Assembly (NCBI GenBank): GCA_039621445.1 | Contig: CP154956.1 | Location: forward strand, 70,177,649-70,241,648 | DNA: 64,000 nt | Source: Euglena gracilis | Taxonomy: Eukaryota > Euglenida > Euglenophyceae > Euglenales | Direction: 5' to 3' | Part shown: piece by piece, positions 13,400-26,403 of the stretch | Layout of the letters: the number at the start of each line of letters is the position of its first letter | Position numbering within the stretch: the stretch's first letter is position 1 | The notes under the pieces: generated by a model | What the model saw: the letters and a program-made list of their open reading frames with translations, nothing else | Database searches by the model: none | What the model was told of the DNA's origin: nothing | Made by a program: the position numbers and the translations under genes

Positions 13400-16300
13400 T
13401 TTATTGGGGGAGGGTCCTATCAATTCGGCTTACAAATGCAGGCAGAAAAAATCAACTTGATGATAAGATGGATCGTTAATGATGGGTAATTTTTTAAATA
13501 TTCAACAAAATAGAAATGATATAATTCTTTTTTCCTCCGGCTCGTCCATTACTGCAAGAAATGTATTGTGCCAGTTTTGCAACCTGGAAATAGCGACTTC
13601 TGGTGCAGCCATCGTTTCACCTCCATTTCTGCAACAACCACATGGGACTGCTTGCAGATCAAACGCGTGGCGCTCGTCCACAGTGGTGCCAAAGACAGCC
13701 ACGGCAGAGGGGGGGTGGGGACACATATGGTACACAGGCGGCTCAGGAAGGGACATCAGAGAGCACGATGGTCCCGAGGCTGCGACTGGCGACCGCGACA
13801 CGGCGACACAAGTGGGGCAGTTGGGCGGGGGGACAGCGAACAACACTTGACGCGTATGCCCAGATGGGCGGGCAGAGTCAGGAGCAGGGGGCGGTGACCG
13901 ACCGGGTTGGAACGACCAGCGTGGAGCTATGGCGTTCCCATAAAATGTGTGGTAACACGCGCATCCCAGCGAGGTGGGAATTGACCTTCCGTGGGCGGAA
14001 CATTGCTCAAAAAAATACCAAAATAACTGATGTAAAGGCTTCCACAGCTGCCTCGCCAGAAGGCGTCTGAGGAAAGAATACGTATACTGCTCATCCTCGG
14101 GTCCTGCCAGCAGGGGGGTGACAGGAATGCATGAACAGTGATTTGGGCACCTGTGGGATGAGATCAAAAATCATTTTTCTCTTGAGTTTTTCTTCATGAA
14201 ACCATCATGGTACTGGAAAGTCATGCAAATATGCCTGCATGGACTCGAGACACCTAAACAAAATCAATTTTTTGGAACATGAACAACATTTCGGTTCTGT
14301 GTTTGCAGTAATTTTAATTGTCTTTGTTGAAGCTTACAAAAAAAAATGATTTTGACAACAAAAAATTTTTTGTCAGCGAGTGATTTGTGATCTCCAAAAA
14401 TGAAGGGGAGGAGGAAGGGGGAAAGCAATACGCACGCAATGCGAACAAACAATACAAAGACACGCAAAAAGAAAATTCAAGATCTAAAAGTAAAAAAGGG
14501 TGCAAAAACACCATCTGCTGAGATTTTGTTGAATGATTCAACTTTTCGATTGCATTTTGGATTTTTTGGGGTGAAAAAAAGGGGGGAAACAAATTTGGTG
14601 ACCACAGAAAACAAATGGCAAACACAAATAAACGGGGGGGGGGGGAAGATCAACACAGGTGATAGCAAAAATATTTCGTGAAAATTAAAAAAAAATTGTC
14701 AATTATTTAATGCAAGCAAATCACAAAAAAAGCATTCTTGTATTATTGATACTCTCATATATATTATTTCTTATTGTTATTATTTGGTCAGGACAACAGT
14801 ATTTGGGGCCTGTGGTCCAACTGATCATGTAAAACAGAAGTGAGGTGCAGGTTCAGAACTCCGCTTCGCAACAGATTGGTGCATTTCTTCATCGGGGGGG
14901 GAGGGTTGCTGGATCCTGTCATTGGGGGGGGGGGGCATTTGCAACGGGAGGGGGGTATTTCCATTGGGGTTGCTTGAAAAAAAAGAGGTGCTTGAATAAT
15001 GGATCGCTGCCTTCAGGGTGCGTTTATGCACTTGAGTTGATGCACGCTTCAGTTTGATGAAAATTGGTATCCCTTTTCCCGCACCTCGTTCCCATGTGGC
15101 CATTCTCCTGCTGGCAGCGCAGTCTGCCTGGATGGCAGTTTGAGGCCAGGCTGGCAAAGGTTAGGAAGCGACATGTGGTTAGCTCAACGTGGCACCAACC
15201 CACACCAGCAGCTGGGAGGTTAAAGTCATGGCTTTTTGAGCACGCCCCTGCATCGGGCATCATCTGGCCCACTACCATTGAGCGGCCACAACAACTTGCC
15301 CGACCAACATTGTTGGACTGACTCACCGCCGAAGCCCCCAATCAAACAGAGCAGAGAGCTGTGTGGAGGGCTGGTGGGGGGGGTCGGACGTGGAAGTTGG
15401 GGGGGGGGGTCAATCTCCTCCCATCGGAGCGTCCGGTCATCAAGCTTTTTTGCTGTTTGTTCCAGCCAATGCACTGGAGGAATCAGGGCTTGTCGGGAAT
15501 CCCCGAAGCCACATGGGTGGTCCTTGGGAGTGAACTTGTGAGTGGGTGGGGAGGTCCGACCACCCCTCTCCACCAGGCCTTCTCACATGTCTGCATGTCT
15601 GAAGGCGCTTATCTTTAGGCTAAATTCTTCCTTCGGCGCCGAAGGAAGTTTTCCTTGGCACGGTTGTTTGCAGCGACCCAAGGTACGCCTGGCGGCACAC
15701 CCCTTGGGGACTCAACTTTAGATTTCGCCCAAAAAAAACTTTTAAATGACGGGTCCTTCTCCGCCCCTCAGCCCGTGTGTGGGCCGGGGCGTGTTGTAGC
15801 GCCACCCACCTGTTGAAAATGTGTTTCCCTCTTGACGCCCGCTACAGCAATCCCAGGGGGCCCCCACCACCTGAAGCCTGGCCTGGTTGGTCCTCCTAAT
15901 AACGCTCATCACAAAAGCTACAGCAGGGGAGTGGAATGAAGCGGTCAGGGTTGGGATTAGCAAGAGCACTGGGATTGCCGGGGCTTCTCCGCCCCCTTCA
16001 CCAATGCTGTCGCGCGGCCGAATTGGATGCCGCTGTCCACGGAGCTAGGGTCGAGGCTGCGCAGGGGGTGGTGTGGGCTTCCGATGCGTGTGAAAAATGT
16101 TTCTATTGACACAAATTTTCGTTGTCAGATTTAATCATAAAAATAAATCATAAATTAAGTTAAAATATTCTAAATTAATATATAGATGAAATTTATAATA
16201 TTTCCTATATATTATACAAATATAATTAATCAACAATATATACTTATTAAAATTAATATTAAACAAGATTTTTTTAAGTCGGGGGGAAATATGCTGCAAG

Positions 16301-17230
16301 GACCATCAAAATATGCAACGCAAAAAAATCCAAAAAAATGCCAGTTGCAGGCATTTGCACAGGCAAAACAGGCAAACTACTCCACTACCAGACAACTGGA
16401 AGTTGCAGATACACTTTTTTTTGGACCTAATTCACATTAGCAGTACTTCCATAATCAAATATAAGATGGATTTAGGTGAACCACCACATGATTTTGCAGT
16501 TTGCACCTACATTTTCCTTTGGTGTTGCATTTTTTGGAGCAGGCAAAAAGTCCTCTCCAGTGGAAAAGTGTACAGCCCCGGGAGCTCTTAAAAAATTTAT
16601 ATGCAAGCCAGGAAAAAAAATTGGAAAGGCAAAATATGCAAAAAAAACAACAACAAAAATGCGACTTTTCAAAAAAAATTCATTGTGCAAAAAAAGAATG
16701 CAAATTGTGCAAAAAAAAGGAAAATTTTTCAAAATTTTGGATTGTGCAAACAAAAATGCGAATTCTGCAGCTTGCATATCCCCCCGTTTCAATTTAGTGA
16801 TAATAGCTTGGAGTTAATCCAAGGATTCCAACAGCCTGGTTCCTGGTTTGTTACATTGCCCCCAATATAAAACTTTATTGCACTGGTTACATTGCTGAGA
16901 GCAAACCCTGGTCGTGCTATTGCAGCTTGAATGGGAATGAGCTGCTGTTGGGCCACTGACTGTGACGCCCCATTCTTCTGGGAAAGTCCGAGACCCCATT
17001 AAAACCCCCCCCCCCAAATAACCTGGCAGGGTCCCAACTCCTGGCAGGGGCCGAATAACTTGGTGGGGGGAGGGGCAAAAAAGATGGTTCCAGTAACTTG
17101 GCAGGGTCCTTTTTAGGCAAAATTCCTTTACGGCACTGAAAAAGTGGCCCAAATAACCTGGCGGGCGGGACAGGGCCAAAAGTAGGTTCCAATAACCTGG
17201 CACCCCGCCAGGTTATTTGGGGGGGGGGGT
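13400..17230. other. mixed-composition stretch without a recognised gene
   Basis: A GC-richer island at 13560-14110 is open in several frames at once on both strands (the longest is 221 codons, minus strand), which argues against a real gene in any one frame. 14260-14800 and 16090-16300 are AT-rich. 16980-17220 carries four or more degenerate copies of AACCTGGCAGGG/TTGGCAGGGTCC, that is a short CCAGGTTATT tandem repeat just downstream of the Rab14-like gene. A C-terminal tail exon for that gene may hide here but I did not find one. Confidence 0.45.
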
Positions 17231-17232
17231 AC

Positions 17233-19032
<1,800 letters not shown>

Positions 19033-19914
19033 TCAACCAAACGCACACCCCACCAGAGGGTGCTGAGGGAGGGGGGAGGAGGGGTGGGTGGGTGCGGACT
19101 CCCTACCCCAAGGGAGGGAGGGGGGGGATCGCTCCTGCACAAAAAAATACAGGTGTAAAGCTGGGGGGTTAATACCCCCAAAAATCGCATTTTTGCGCAC
19201 TTTTCGAAAACCGGAAGGTGTCAAAAATCTCCATTCACTGGGAAAGTATAGAGTATTGGCTCCGGGAGAGTCCCTGACCCCCTAGCCCGGGGGGGGGGGG
19301 GGGGGAGAGGGGGTTCGCCCCCTTTTCTTATTTTATTTTTGTGTTCTTGTGGTTTTTAATTTTTATTTTTGCCATGAAATTAGAATTAGAAAAGCACAGT
19401 TTGCCCTGTGTCCAGGTTGTTAGGTTTAACGGCTTTCAGCTTGAATGGGCTTGTGTCAAAATGTGCATTTGAAATTTTCCAACAGGTTGCATCATACATC
19501 CACTTGGTGAACCCCGGGCACTTTCCCCAGGCCCAAACCCACCCACTTCCAATCCGCCAAACTTCCTTTGAACAATTAACAATTAAGTTTGAAGAAAGCA
19601 ATGTGTTGTAAACTGTAAACTGTGACAACATTGGTAAAATGCGAGATGTGAATGATGAATGCTCAGCAAAGTGCACCATCGTTGCAAATGAATAAAATAT
19701 ATTTCAAAGCACAAAATAACATATTTTTTCTTACAATTTAACAAATGAAATATGAATAAACATTTGACGTAGGTTGAAAAACGTTGCAAAATTACAAATT
19801 CGAAAAATTAACATGTTTTTTCTTCCTTTTGACCGTGTTTCAATCACGACCAATGTTTTGTGCACGTTTGATGGCATGTCCTTGGGAACCATATCATTGC
19901 TTAGCGACCCCTGG

Positions 19915-20170
19915 GGAGGGGGGGTCACTTTCCACTCTGAAAAAAACCAGTCAGTCACTTTACCCCCCCCAGGGGGGATCGGCCACTCTTCAGGAGGCAA
20001 TGAAATTTTGCCAAAAAGTCGCAAAAAATCAAAAAAAATTTCCGGCACCTTCCGCGCCAGGCCAGCCACTTTTTCATTTTCAGGCCTACCCCACCCCTGG
20101 GGGGGGGGGGGTGCTCTGGGCCAAAAACCAGTCAGTCACTCTGAAAAAAACCAGTCAGTCACCCCCCCCT
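19915..20170. repeat. CAGTCAGTCAC repeat, copy 1
   Basis: AAAAACCAGTCAGTCAC occurs three times with CCCC/GGGG blocks and GGCCACTC. The same assembly is found at 45008-45125 and, inverted, at 54975-55110. Confidence 0.75.
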
Positions 20171-20239
20171 GGGGTGGGGTGGGACAGGTGTTAAGCAATG
20201 GTATGTTGGGGACATGCACCCCAAGTATCTCCATGGTAT

Positions 20240-21475
20240 TTTGGTGGTGTTGTCAGGATTTGTTGGGATTTGACGGGATTTGACGGGATGTGTCGGGATT
20301 TGTCGGGTTTTGAACGCTGGAGGTGGGGTCGGCCACATGACTTTGAAAAAGTCATCAAATTGCGCAAATGATGTGTGTTAAACACAATGTGGTTGACCTA
20401 TGACAAAAAAATGTGTTATCACTTCCTTGTCTGGAGTGGGGGACTCATTTCAGGCAGATTTCAGTCAGCAAAATGCTCCTCCGAAGTATGAAATGCATTC
20501 TATACCACTGCCCACCTGTCCAATGCCACTGACATTCGTCTCTGACGAGGGGGCTGGCTGTTGAAAAAGCCAAGGTGTATCTTTGACAATGAGGTTGTGG
20601 ACATGGGGGATTTTCCTAAGGAGACATATTGGAAGTTACCCCGAGACACATGACATTTTGTTGTCTTTGTTGTCGTTGTCAGGAATTCCTAATCCACCCC
20701 CCCCCCCGGGAGGGCTCAGGGGGACCCACCCCAGGGGTCCAAAAAATTTTTCTGCACTTTGCGCTAAAAATAGAACAAATCCCCGCCTCCGGCAGGGTAA
20801 ACCCCCCCTCTAATAGCACGGGGCCGCTACAAGCGCAGGGTCCAAATAAAAGCCCCCCCCCCCCCCCGCCGCCGAAGGCGGCGGTCCGCTACAAGCGCAC
20901 CCCCCATTTTGATGGGATTTCTAAAAGAAATCAACAAAAATCGCGCAGGTAGGGTCCAAATAGAAGCGTACCCCCCGCCGCCGGAGGCGGCGGTCCCCTA
21001 TAAGCGCACCCGTGCTTCTATTAGGGGGGGGGGGTTTACCCACCCAGCCAAACCCCCCCACCCCTGGGGCTCGGCCGGGACCCACCCACCTACCCCCCCC
21101 CCGGGTCAAGAAACTTTAAAAAAATCTCTGTTCCACATTCGCCATTTTGTTAATGCCGTTCCATCCATATAACAATTTCACCCAACAACAAAGAAAATTG
21201 CACAGGGAGCTGTCATTTTCAGAACAACCTGTGAAGACAAAAAATGCATAACCAAAGAAAAGCAAAGAAGCAGAGGAAAATAATTCACTAACCAATCATG
21301 GCATTCTTTTTTGGCAACTCCGTTCATCCTTTTGTCCTCAATTTGTTCTTGCAAAAAATTTGGGTCTTGTCGGGATTTCTCACGATTTGTCAGGATTTGT
21401 CGGAATCCATACCTCCAGAGGCCAACATTATCGGGATTTGTCAGGATTTGTTGGGATTTGTCACTGGAGGTGCTT
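20240..21475 (+). repeat. GGGATTTGTC decamer arrays
   Basis: Two short arrays of the degenerate decamer GGGATTTGTC (variants AGGATTTGTT, GGGATTTGAC): about six units at 20248-20312 and about eight at 21362-21465. Both end next to a GGAGGTG sequence. Unit order differs between arrays. Confidence 0.8.
20862..21012 (+). repeat. duplicated GCCGCC/GGCGGC hairpin
   Basis: Two copies, about 20868-20906 and 20973-21011, of CCGCCGCCGAAGGCGGCGG followed by TCCGCTACAAGCGCACCC. Each can fold into a perfect GC stem. Flanks (TCCAAATAAAAGC, TCCAAATAGAAGC) are also shared, so the duplicated unit is about 100 bp. Confidence 0.8.
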
Positions 21476-21916
21476 CGTACAACCCTGCTTTGGCGCATTT
21501 CGGTACAATTTCTGTGAACCCCCCCCCAAAATGAGACCCCCTCCAAAATAAGACCCCAAAACTAAGATTCACCCTGGGCCAATGGAACAAAAATCAAAAA
21601 AAATAAGACCCCCCTGGCGGCCAGGGCTGTATGGGAAGGCCTGGGGGTCGGACCCCCCCCTCCCACCCACGAAGATGGGGATGGGGGGGATTCCCTGCTG
21701 ACTGAATATCTTGCGTTATGGCCACGAAAGAACAGCATTTTGCGGACACATGCGAGAGGGCCCATTCTAGGGTCCACACAAAGCAAAGGAGCAAACGCTG
21801 TTTCATTTGCGAACGTTCGTATGCATTTGAACCAGGGTCTGACAGGAAAGCGGTCGGTCATCGTTCACGGGACGACCCTCGGCGGCCCGGCCGCCAGCCC
21901 TCGCAGGGGCCATTCC

Positions 21917-24900
21917 TCACAACTCATCCTTGCCCGCGGCCACCAGCCGGCCGAGGAGGTTCTTGCGCACCTCCAGCCACGCCCCGAGGTCCGCCTTCAT
22001 GCTCTTGCTGGACCCACGGCGCCCCTCTCGCCGGGCCCGCCTCCCGCAGAGGGCCGAAACACAGCATGGTTTCGGAGGAAACACTTGAAGATGGTACAGC
22101 AGCACAGCACAGCACAGCACAGCACAGCACAGCACAGCACAGCACAGCACAGCACAGCACAGCACAGCACAGCACAGCACAGCACAGCACAGCACAGCAC
22201 AGCACAGCACAGCACAGCACAGCACAGCACAGCACAGCACAGCACAGCACAGCACAGCACAGCACAGCACAGCACAGCACAGCTTTGACATGGAGGTGGC
22301 GTGGAGGGGCACAGCTGAATCCTTCTCCTGTGGCACCGCCAACACGCAAGAACGACACAGGGGCCTTGGGCTGCCCGGCCTCAGTGCAAGGGACGTCCTG
22401 AGCATCCATGCCATTCAGCCGCTTTAGCTCCGCCTTTGCCTTTGCCCCCTTAAACTTGGTCACGAACGCCGCTTCCTTTTCTGAACAACCCTCGAGAGTG
22501 GTGACGTCGCACCTGTGGGGGATTTAGAAAAAAGGCAAAAGGCAATTTAGAATTCTTTTGAAACGGCACAACCAACCCCTGAAGGCAATCTGGTATTTAA
22601 AAAAAAATGTGGTTCCGATTTTGAATGTTACCGTTGGAGACGACCTCCTTGGGACATCTGACAAGGACTGTCGGCCACCGGGGGGAAGGGGAGGGCTGCA
22701 GAGGAGAGCGAAAATTTCCAAAAGAAAAACATCGACTGTGGTTTGGCATTTTGTGCTAACAGGTCGGCCGACAAAGGGGGGGGGGGTGTCCATTTTGAAA
22801 GCAAAGGGGGGTCCAACGGCCTGGATCTGCCCCTCTAATGAATACCAATTTGTTCACATGAATTTTTTCCCAATAAATCCCAAAATGGCAGGCCAAATAG
22901 GGTTCAACCTCCAAACACCCAAGTCGTTATTGGCCGATTTTGTTTCCCTCGACAAATAAGCCTGTCTGGTGGGTGTCTGTTGCATGAGGCTGGGTGAAAA
23001 ATCCGTTCATTAAATGTGAATAATAATAAGGCACTGCATTGGAATGGCAGCCTTTCCCTCGCACCCACGTTTGCGGCAAGCCCAAATTTCATATTATCAT
23101 CCCATTTTTTCCCCCACAGTCATTCGCCCAACCCATCATTCTAAAAGCAATGAAAACAGGCGACACACTTGGAGGCGGGTTTCTTGCCCCCCTTGATCTT
23201 CAGGATCTCCATCTGGAAGATGAGCGGGTCGCCCCCCTTGATCTTCGGGGGGCTGCCGCTGTCCCCGTAGCCCAACTCGGACGGGATGTACATCTCCCAC
23301 TTGTCCCCCTCCACCATCAACTGCATGGCCTCTGTCCAGCCCTTGATGACCTGGGGGCGGCCGAAGAGCTGCTTGCCCCTCCCCACACAAAAAAAGTGCC
23401 AGGTTTCTTTCAACAACCCTCCGTGATAAGACATCAGGACATCATCATACCATCATCACCACCATAGAATGAAAAGCATCCCACAATGAGGAATATTGGC
23501 ATATGGTCATTTGTGCTGGGGGTCACTTTAGAGAATTGCCCTCATCCCCCCCAAAATGGACAAACGGCTTTGGACCCCAAATGGCCCATATGGGTGCCCC
23601 ATTTTTTTGGCCACATTGGCCAATTTGGGGGCAAAATTATTGCCAGGCTGGAAAGCCAATTTGGGGGGAGGGCAAAGAATTTTCTCAGGTAAAACAGCCC
23701 ATTTGACACGGTAATTTCCCAAAAAACCAAATTGCCAATTTGGCCCAGGGCATTTTACAAAACCCAAACGGCCAATCTCGGAGATGAGGGAAAAAGATAC
23801 AAAGCTGATCACCAAGTTTTTGTGAGGCCAAATGGCGGGCCCCTACATTAACAAGGTTCGGTTTTTAGCCAAGGTTCAACCCCCCCCCCCCGGGTAAAAG
23901 AACCGACACGCAACGCTGGGAAAATTTTTGAACGGCTTCAAAAGTGCCCATTGCGTTTTCAGGCGATATTTTTTCCACAAATCGACAAAAACGGGTGATA
24001 ATAAATAATCAGGGGGTGGTGTGGGTCAGAGGGTCACAGGAGGTCACGGTGGGGGGGGGGGTCACAGGGGTAGGGGAAATGGCATTTTTGTGAACCGAAA
24101 AACGTGCCGTTGCTTGCATTTTTGGCTCAAAAAGACCTCTTTCCGGGTCAATTAGGGCATTTTTTTCCCTCGGCTTGGCATGGTCTGATTTGTGGGTCAT
24201 GGTGGGGTCACGGGGGGGGGGGGTCACGGGGGGTCAAGGCCAGCTGAGTTTTCCGGCGCAAAGCGCCAGAGAAGGACAAAAATTTAAGGGGACCTCCCTC
24301 GGCACAGAGGGGGTGCCGATCTGCGCTCCCCCCAGATTCACCTTGGCCACGCCACTGCTTATGTGGGATGTCCCTGGGGCACTAAGTGACAATTGGTTTT
24401 GTACAGGGGGAGGAGAGGGGAGATCCGACCCCCCCCTGAGTTTCGGCCCGGCACAAATGTCAGAAAAACTTGTAACCTCAAAACCGACCCAAAATGCAAC
24501 ATCGGGGACTTTTGGCATGTTTTAGAAAGAAAACTTAAACTTTTGGGGCCGGGTCCCCTCTCCCCTGTGGGCAGGCCTCCCTTGGCAGTTGGGGGGGGGG
24601 GATTAGACTGCCCTTGCAGTAAGGGATGCCTTCCTTTTCACCCCGAGAAAAATATACCCCAGTTTTGTCTGGCACTCCTTTCTGTGAGTTCTACAATATG
24701 TTTACACACAAAAGGTGTCCTTCCTCGAAAATCTGACCAAATAATTGTCAACTGCTTCAGAAAACTCTAGAATTGTGGGAGGGACTTTTTTGAAAGAATA
24801 CAACTTTCACCATATAAATCTCCCAGACATCACACTGCCCGAATGAAGGAGAAAAACATGGATTTGTGTGAATGAAATAATGGTGACAACCACTTGCACA

Positions 24901-25600
24901 AAAAAAAAGCAGAGCCAAACCTGATTTGGAGCAAATGTTGTTGGTTCCCCACGCTTGTAGCTGGAGTCGAATTCTGTCCCATCAATCAGAGTTCCGGCAT
25001 AATGGCACTCGCAAGGAGAATCAATTGTTGGATGAAATGCACCAGTTCCTTGCCTCAGAACCTGTGAAAAAAATAACAGATGAGCAATCAGGTATTACCA
25101 TCAACGACCAGCCGACTTTCCAATGCTGAAAAAAACCCAAACTGTGATTGAAATAAGAGATAGAAACGTCCAAGCAGGAAAAGTTTGATTTTGAACTTTT
25201 GAAAAATCAAGCAACACAACAAAGCGCTAGAAAACAATGTAAAACAAAAATCCTTCGAAAAAAGCATTTCCCCATGTCTTTGGTTGGTCGACCCCAATCG
25301 GCATTGAGTTTGATCCTGTGGATGGACGCTACAAATGTACTTTTGCTTGACTTGATATAAATTTGATTAGAATTCTCTCTTCTAAACGTTTCAAGAAAAC
25401 AACAAATATGTCAATACAAAAAATAAGCTAATTATACCGCATAAAAAGTTCTGTGAGCAAACCTTGTATTGCAGACCAGAAGGTAAAGTAATGACTCCCT
25501 CTTTCAGCTTATTTGCCTCAAGGAATGCCTTGCCTTTGGCATGGGTTCCACCCCATGCCACACATATCAAACATAAAGCCGTAACAAGAAAAATGTGCAT
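21917..25600 (-). CDS. ER-lumenal FKBP-type peptidyl-prolyl isomerase, KDEL
   Basis: Five exons on the minus strand: 25463-25600, 24921-25061, 23169-23350, 22395-22512 and 21917-22003, about 221 codons. FKBPs catalyse cis-trans isomerisation of prolyl bonds during folding. Exon 1 starts MHIFLVTALCLICVAWGG, a signal peptide, then GKAFLEANK and LPSGLQYK; exon 2 holds CHYAGTLIDGTEFDSSY; exon 3 holds VIKGWTEAM, IPSELGYGDSG and LIFQMEIL, the usual FKBP order and catalytic-pocket residues. Exon 4 (CDVTTLEGCSEKEAAF, then a Lys/Ala-rich helix) and exon 5 (SMKADLGAWL) form a C-terminal extension ending in GKDEL and stop, the ER retrieval signal. Exons 1-4 join at clear GT-AG borders; the exon 4/5 border is my best guess (donor after CAGGAC, acceptor before AGCATG). 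Reading exon 3 straight on would give a shorter protein without KDEL. Introns are 391-1570 bp and contain repeats. Confidence 0.85.
22093..22283. repeat. AGCAC pentanucleotide array
   Basis: About 37 uninterrupted copies of AGCAC (GTGCT on the coding strand). Because 5 is prime to 3 and no stop is formed, all frames stay open, which creates spurious Cys/Ala/Leu or Ser/Thr/Gln/His ORFs. The array lies in the last intron of the FKBP gene, between exons 4 and 5. Confidence 0.95.
24040..24240. repeat. GGGTCACGGGG repeat element, intronic copy
   Basis: In intron 2 of the FKBP gene: GGGGTCAC blocks around a segment with GCATTTTTGGC, CTCTTTCCGGGT and GGGCATTTTTT. The same order is found just upstream of the FKBP start codon at 25635-25870. 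Confidence 0.7.
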
Positions 25601-25634
25601 CACGTCACTGCGATTGAAACAAGAAATGTTTGCA

Positions 25635-25870
25635 TTCAAACAACGGGGGTGGAGCGAGTCACGGGAGGGGGGTCCCAGGGGGGGGTCACGGGGGGGAAAT
25701 CGCCTTTTTCGGGGACCGAAAACTGAGCTGTTCCCTTGCATTTTTGGCAAAAAGGGCTCTTTCCGGGTAATTTTGGGCATTATATTTTTTCTCGAGCCGC
25801 CAAGGTCCGATTTGCAGGTCACAGTGGGGTCACGGGGGGGGGGGGTCGCAGGGGGGTCACGTGGACTGCG
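25635..25870. repeat. GGGTCACGGGG repeat element, 5' copy
   Basis: Second copy of the element at 24040-24240, about 35 bp upstream of the FKBP initiator codon. Shared blocks: GACCGAAAA, GCATTTTTGGC, CTCTTTCCGGGT, TGGGCATT and GGGGTCACGGGG. Its position means that any FKBP promoter is either upstream of it or partly inside it. Confidence 0.7.
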
Positions 25871-26306
25871 CTCCCAACAAAAAAAACGCTCCCCTGAAGA
25901 CCCTCGACTATTTCCAAATCCCAAATCAAACCTTGAAGATGTCGGCAGTCAAATACATCGATTGTACCTAGCCCTTTTGCTTTTTATATCAAGAAAGGCT
26001 TCCACCCGTTTCCCTCCCTTGCGTCATCACCTCAGCATGGCAAAATGGGTGGGGACCAGAAAAAAATACTCCTCAAAATACAAAGTAATCAACTCATCTC
26101 AAATCAAAATGAAAAAAAAGTGTCACTCAGCCAGTTCAGGTGATGACCCTTACCCAATTGTTTGATGAATCCCAGTTGTTTGGGTTATAGTTAAAGAGGG
26201 TCAGGGTGAAAGGTTAGGGTCAGGGTTAGATTGCGTAATTGTTTGGATTAAAATTTGGGTTTGACGCTTGCCAACAAACACCAAAAAAATCCCTTTTCTG
26301 TATAGT

Positions 26307-26402
26307 GTTTCGTGATCTGATCCCGCTTTTTCACCGAAAAACCGGGGGCGCCGTTGGCACCCCCGGTTTTTCGGTGAAAAAGCAGGATCAGACACGAAAC
26401 AC
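26307..26402. repeat. 96-bp foldback (hairpin) element
   Basis: Near-perfect inverted repeat: left arm GTGTTTCGTGATCTGATCC then GCTTTTTCACCGAAAAACC and GGGGGCGCC; right arm is its complement back to ACGAAACAC, with a loop of a few bases near 26353. Only about four mismatches. It sits at the edge of the AACGTGTTCA repeats of the recombinase-like element. Confidence 0.9.
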
Positions 26403-26403
26403 A

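Larger units (their letters stand above)
8887..13400. other. non-coding stretch with dispersed repeats
   Basis: Upstream of the Rab-like pseudogene. Open frames here are short, overlap on both strands and show no family motif. Content: the GAATGCGCA palindrome family (9029-12417), the GGTGTCCAC minisatellite at 10100-10190 and 11186-11345, A/T-rich filler at 10380-10760, and a G run at 10955. Confidence 0.5.

Noticed and set aside
13502-14167. 221-codon minus-strand ORF
   Set aside because: Several plus-strand frames are equally open over the same GC-rich island, there is no recognisable motif, and codon-level evidence is lacking.
21718-22463. Large overlapping ORFs with Ser/Thr/Ala/Gln or Cys/Ala/Val/Leu repeats
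   Set aside because: They are frames of the AGCAC pentanucleotide array, which never makes a stop codon. The true content is the last FKBP intron and its flanking exons on minus.
23141-23168. FKBP ending at the first stop of exon 3 (KCVACFHCF)
   Set aside because: A good donor at 23168 joins in frame to exon 4 (CDVTTLEGC) and leads to a KDEL terminus, a better fit for a protein with a signal peptide.
26180-26230. Telomere-like GGGTTAGGG sequence
   Set aside because: Only a few degenerate units (AGGGTCAGGG, GGTTAGGGTCAGGGTTAG); not a telomeric array.
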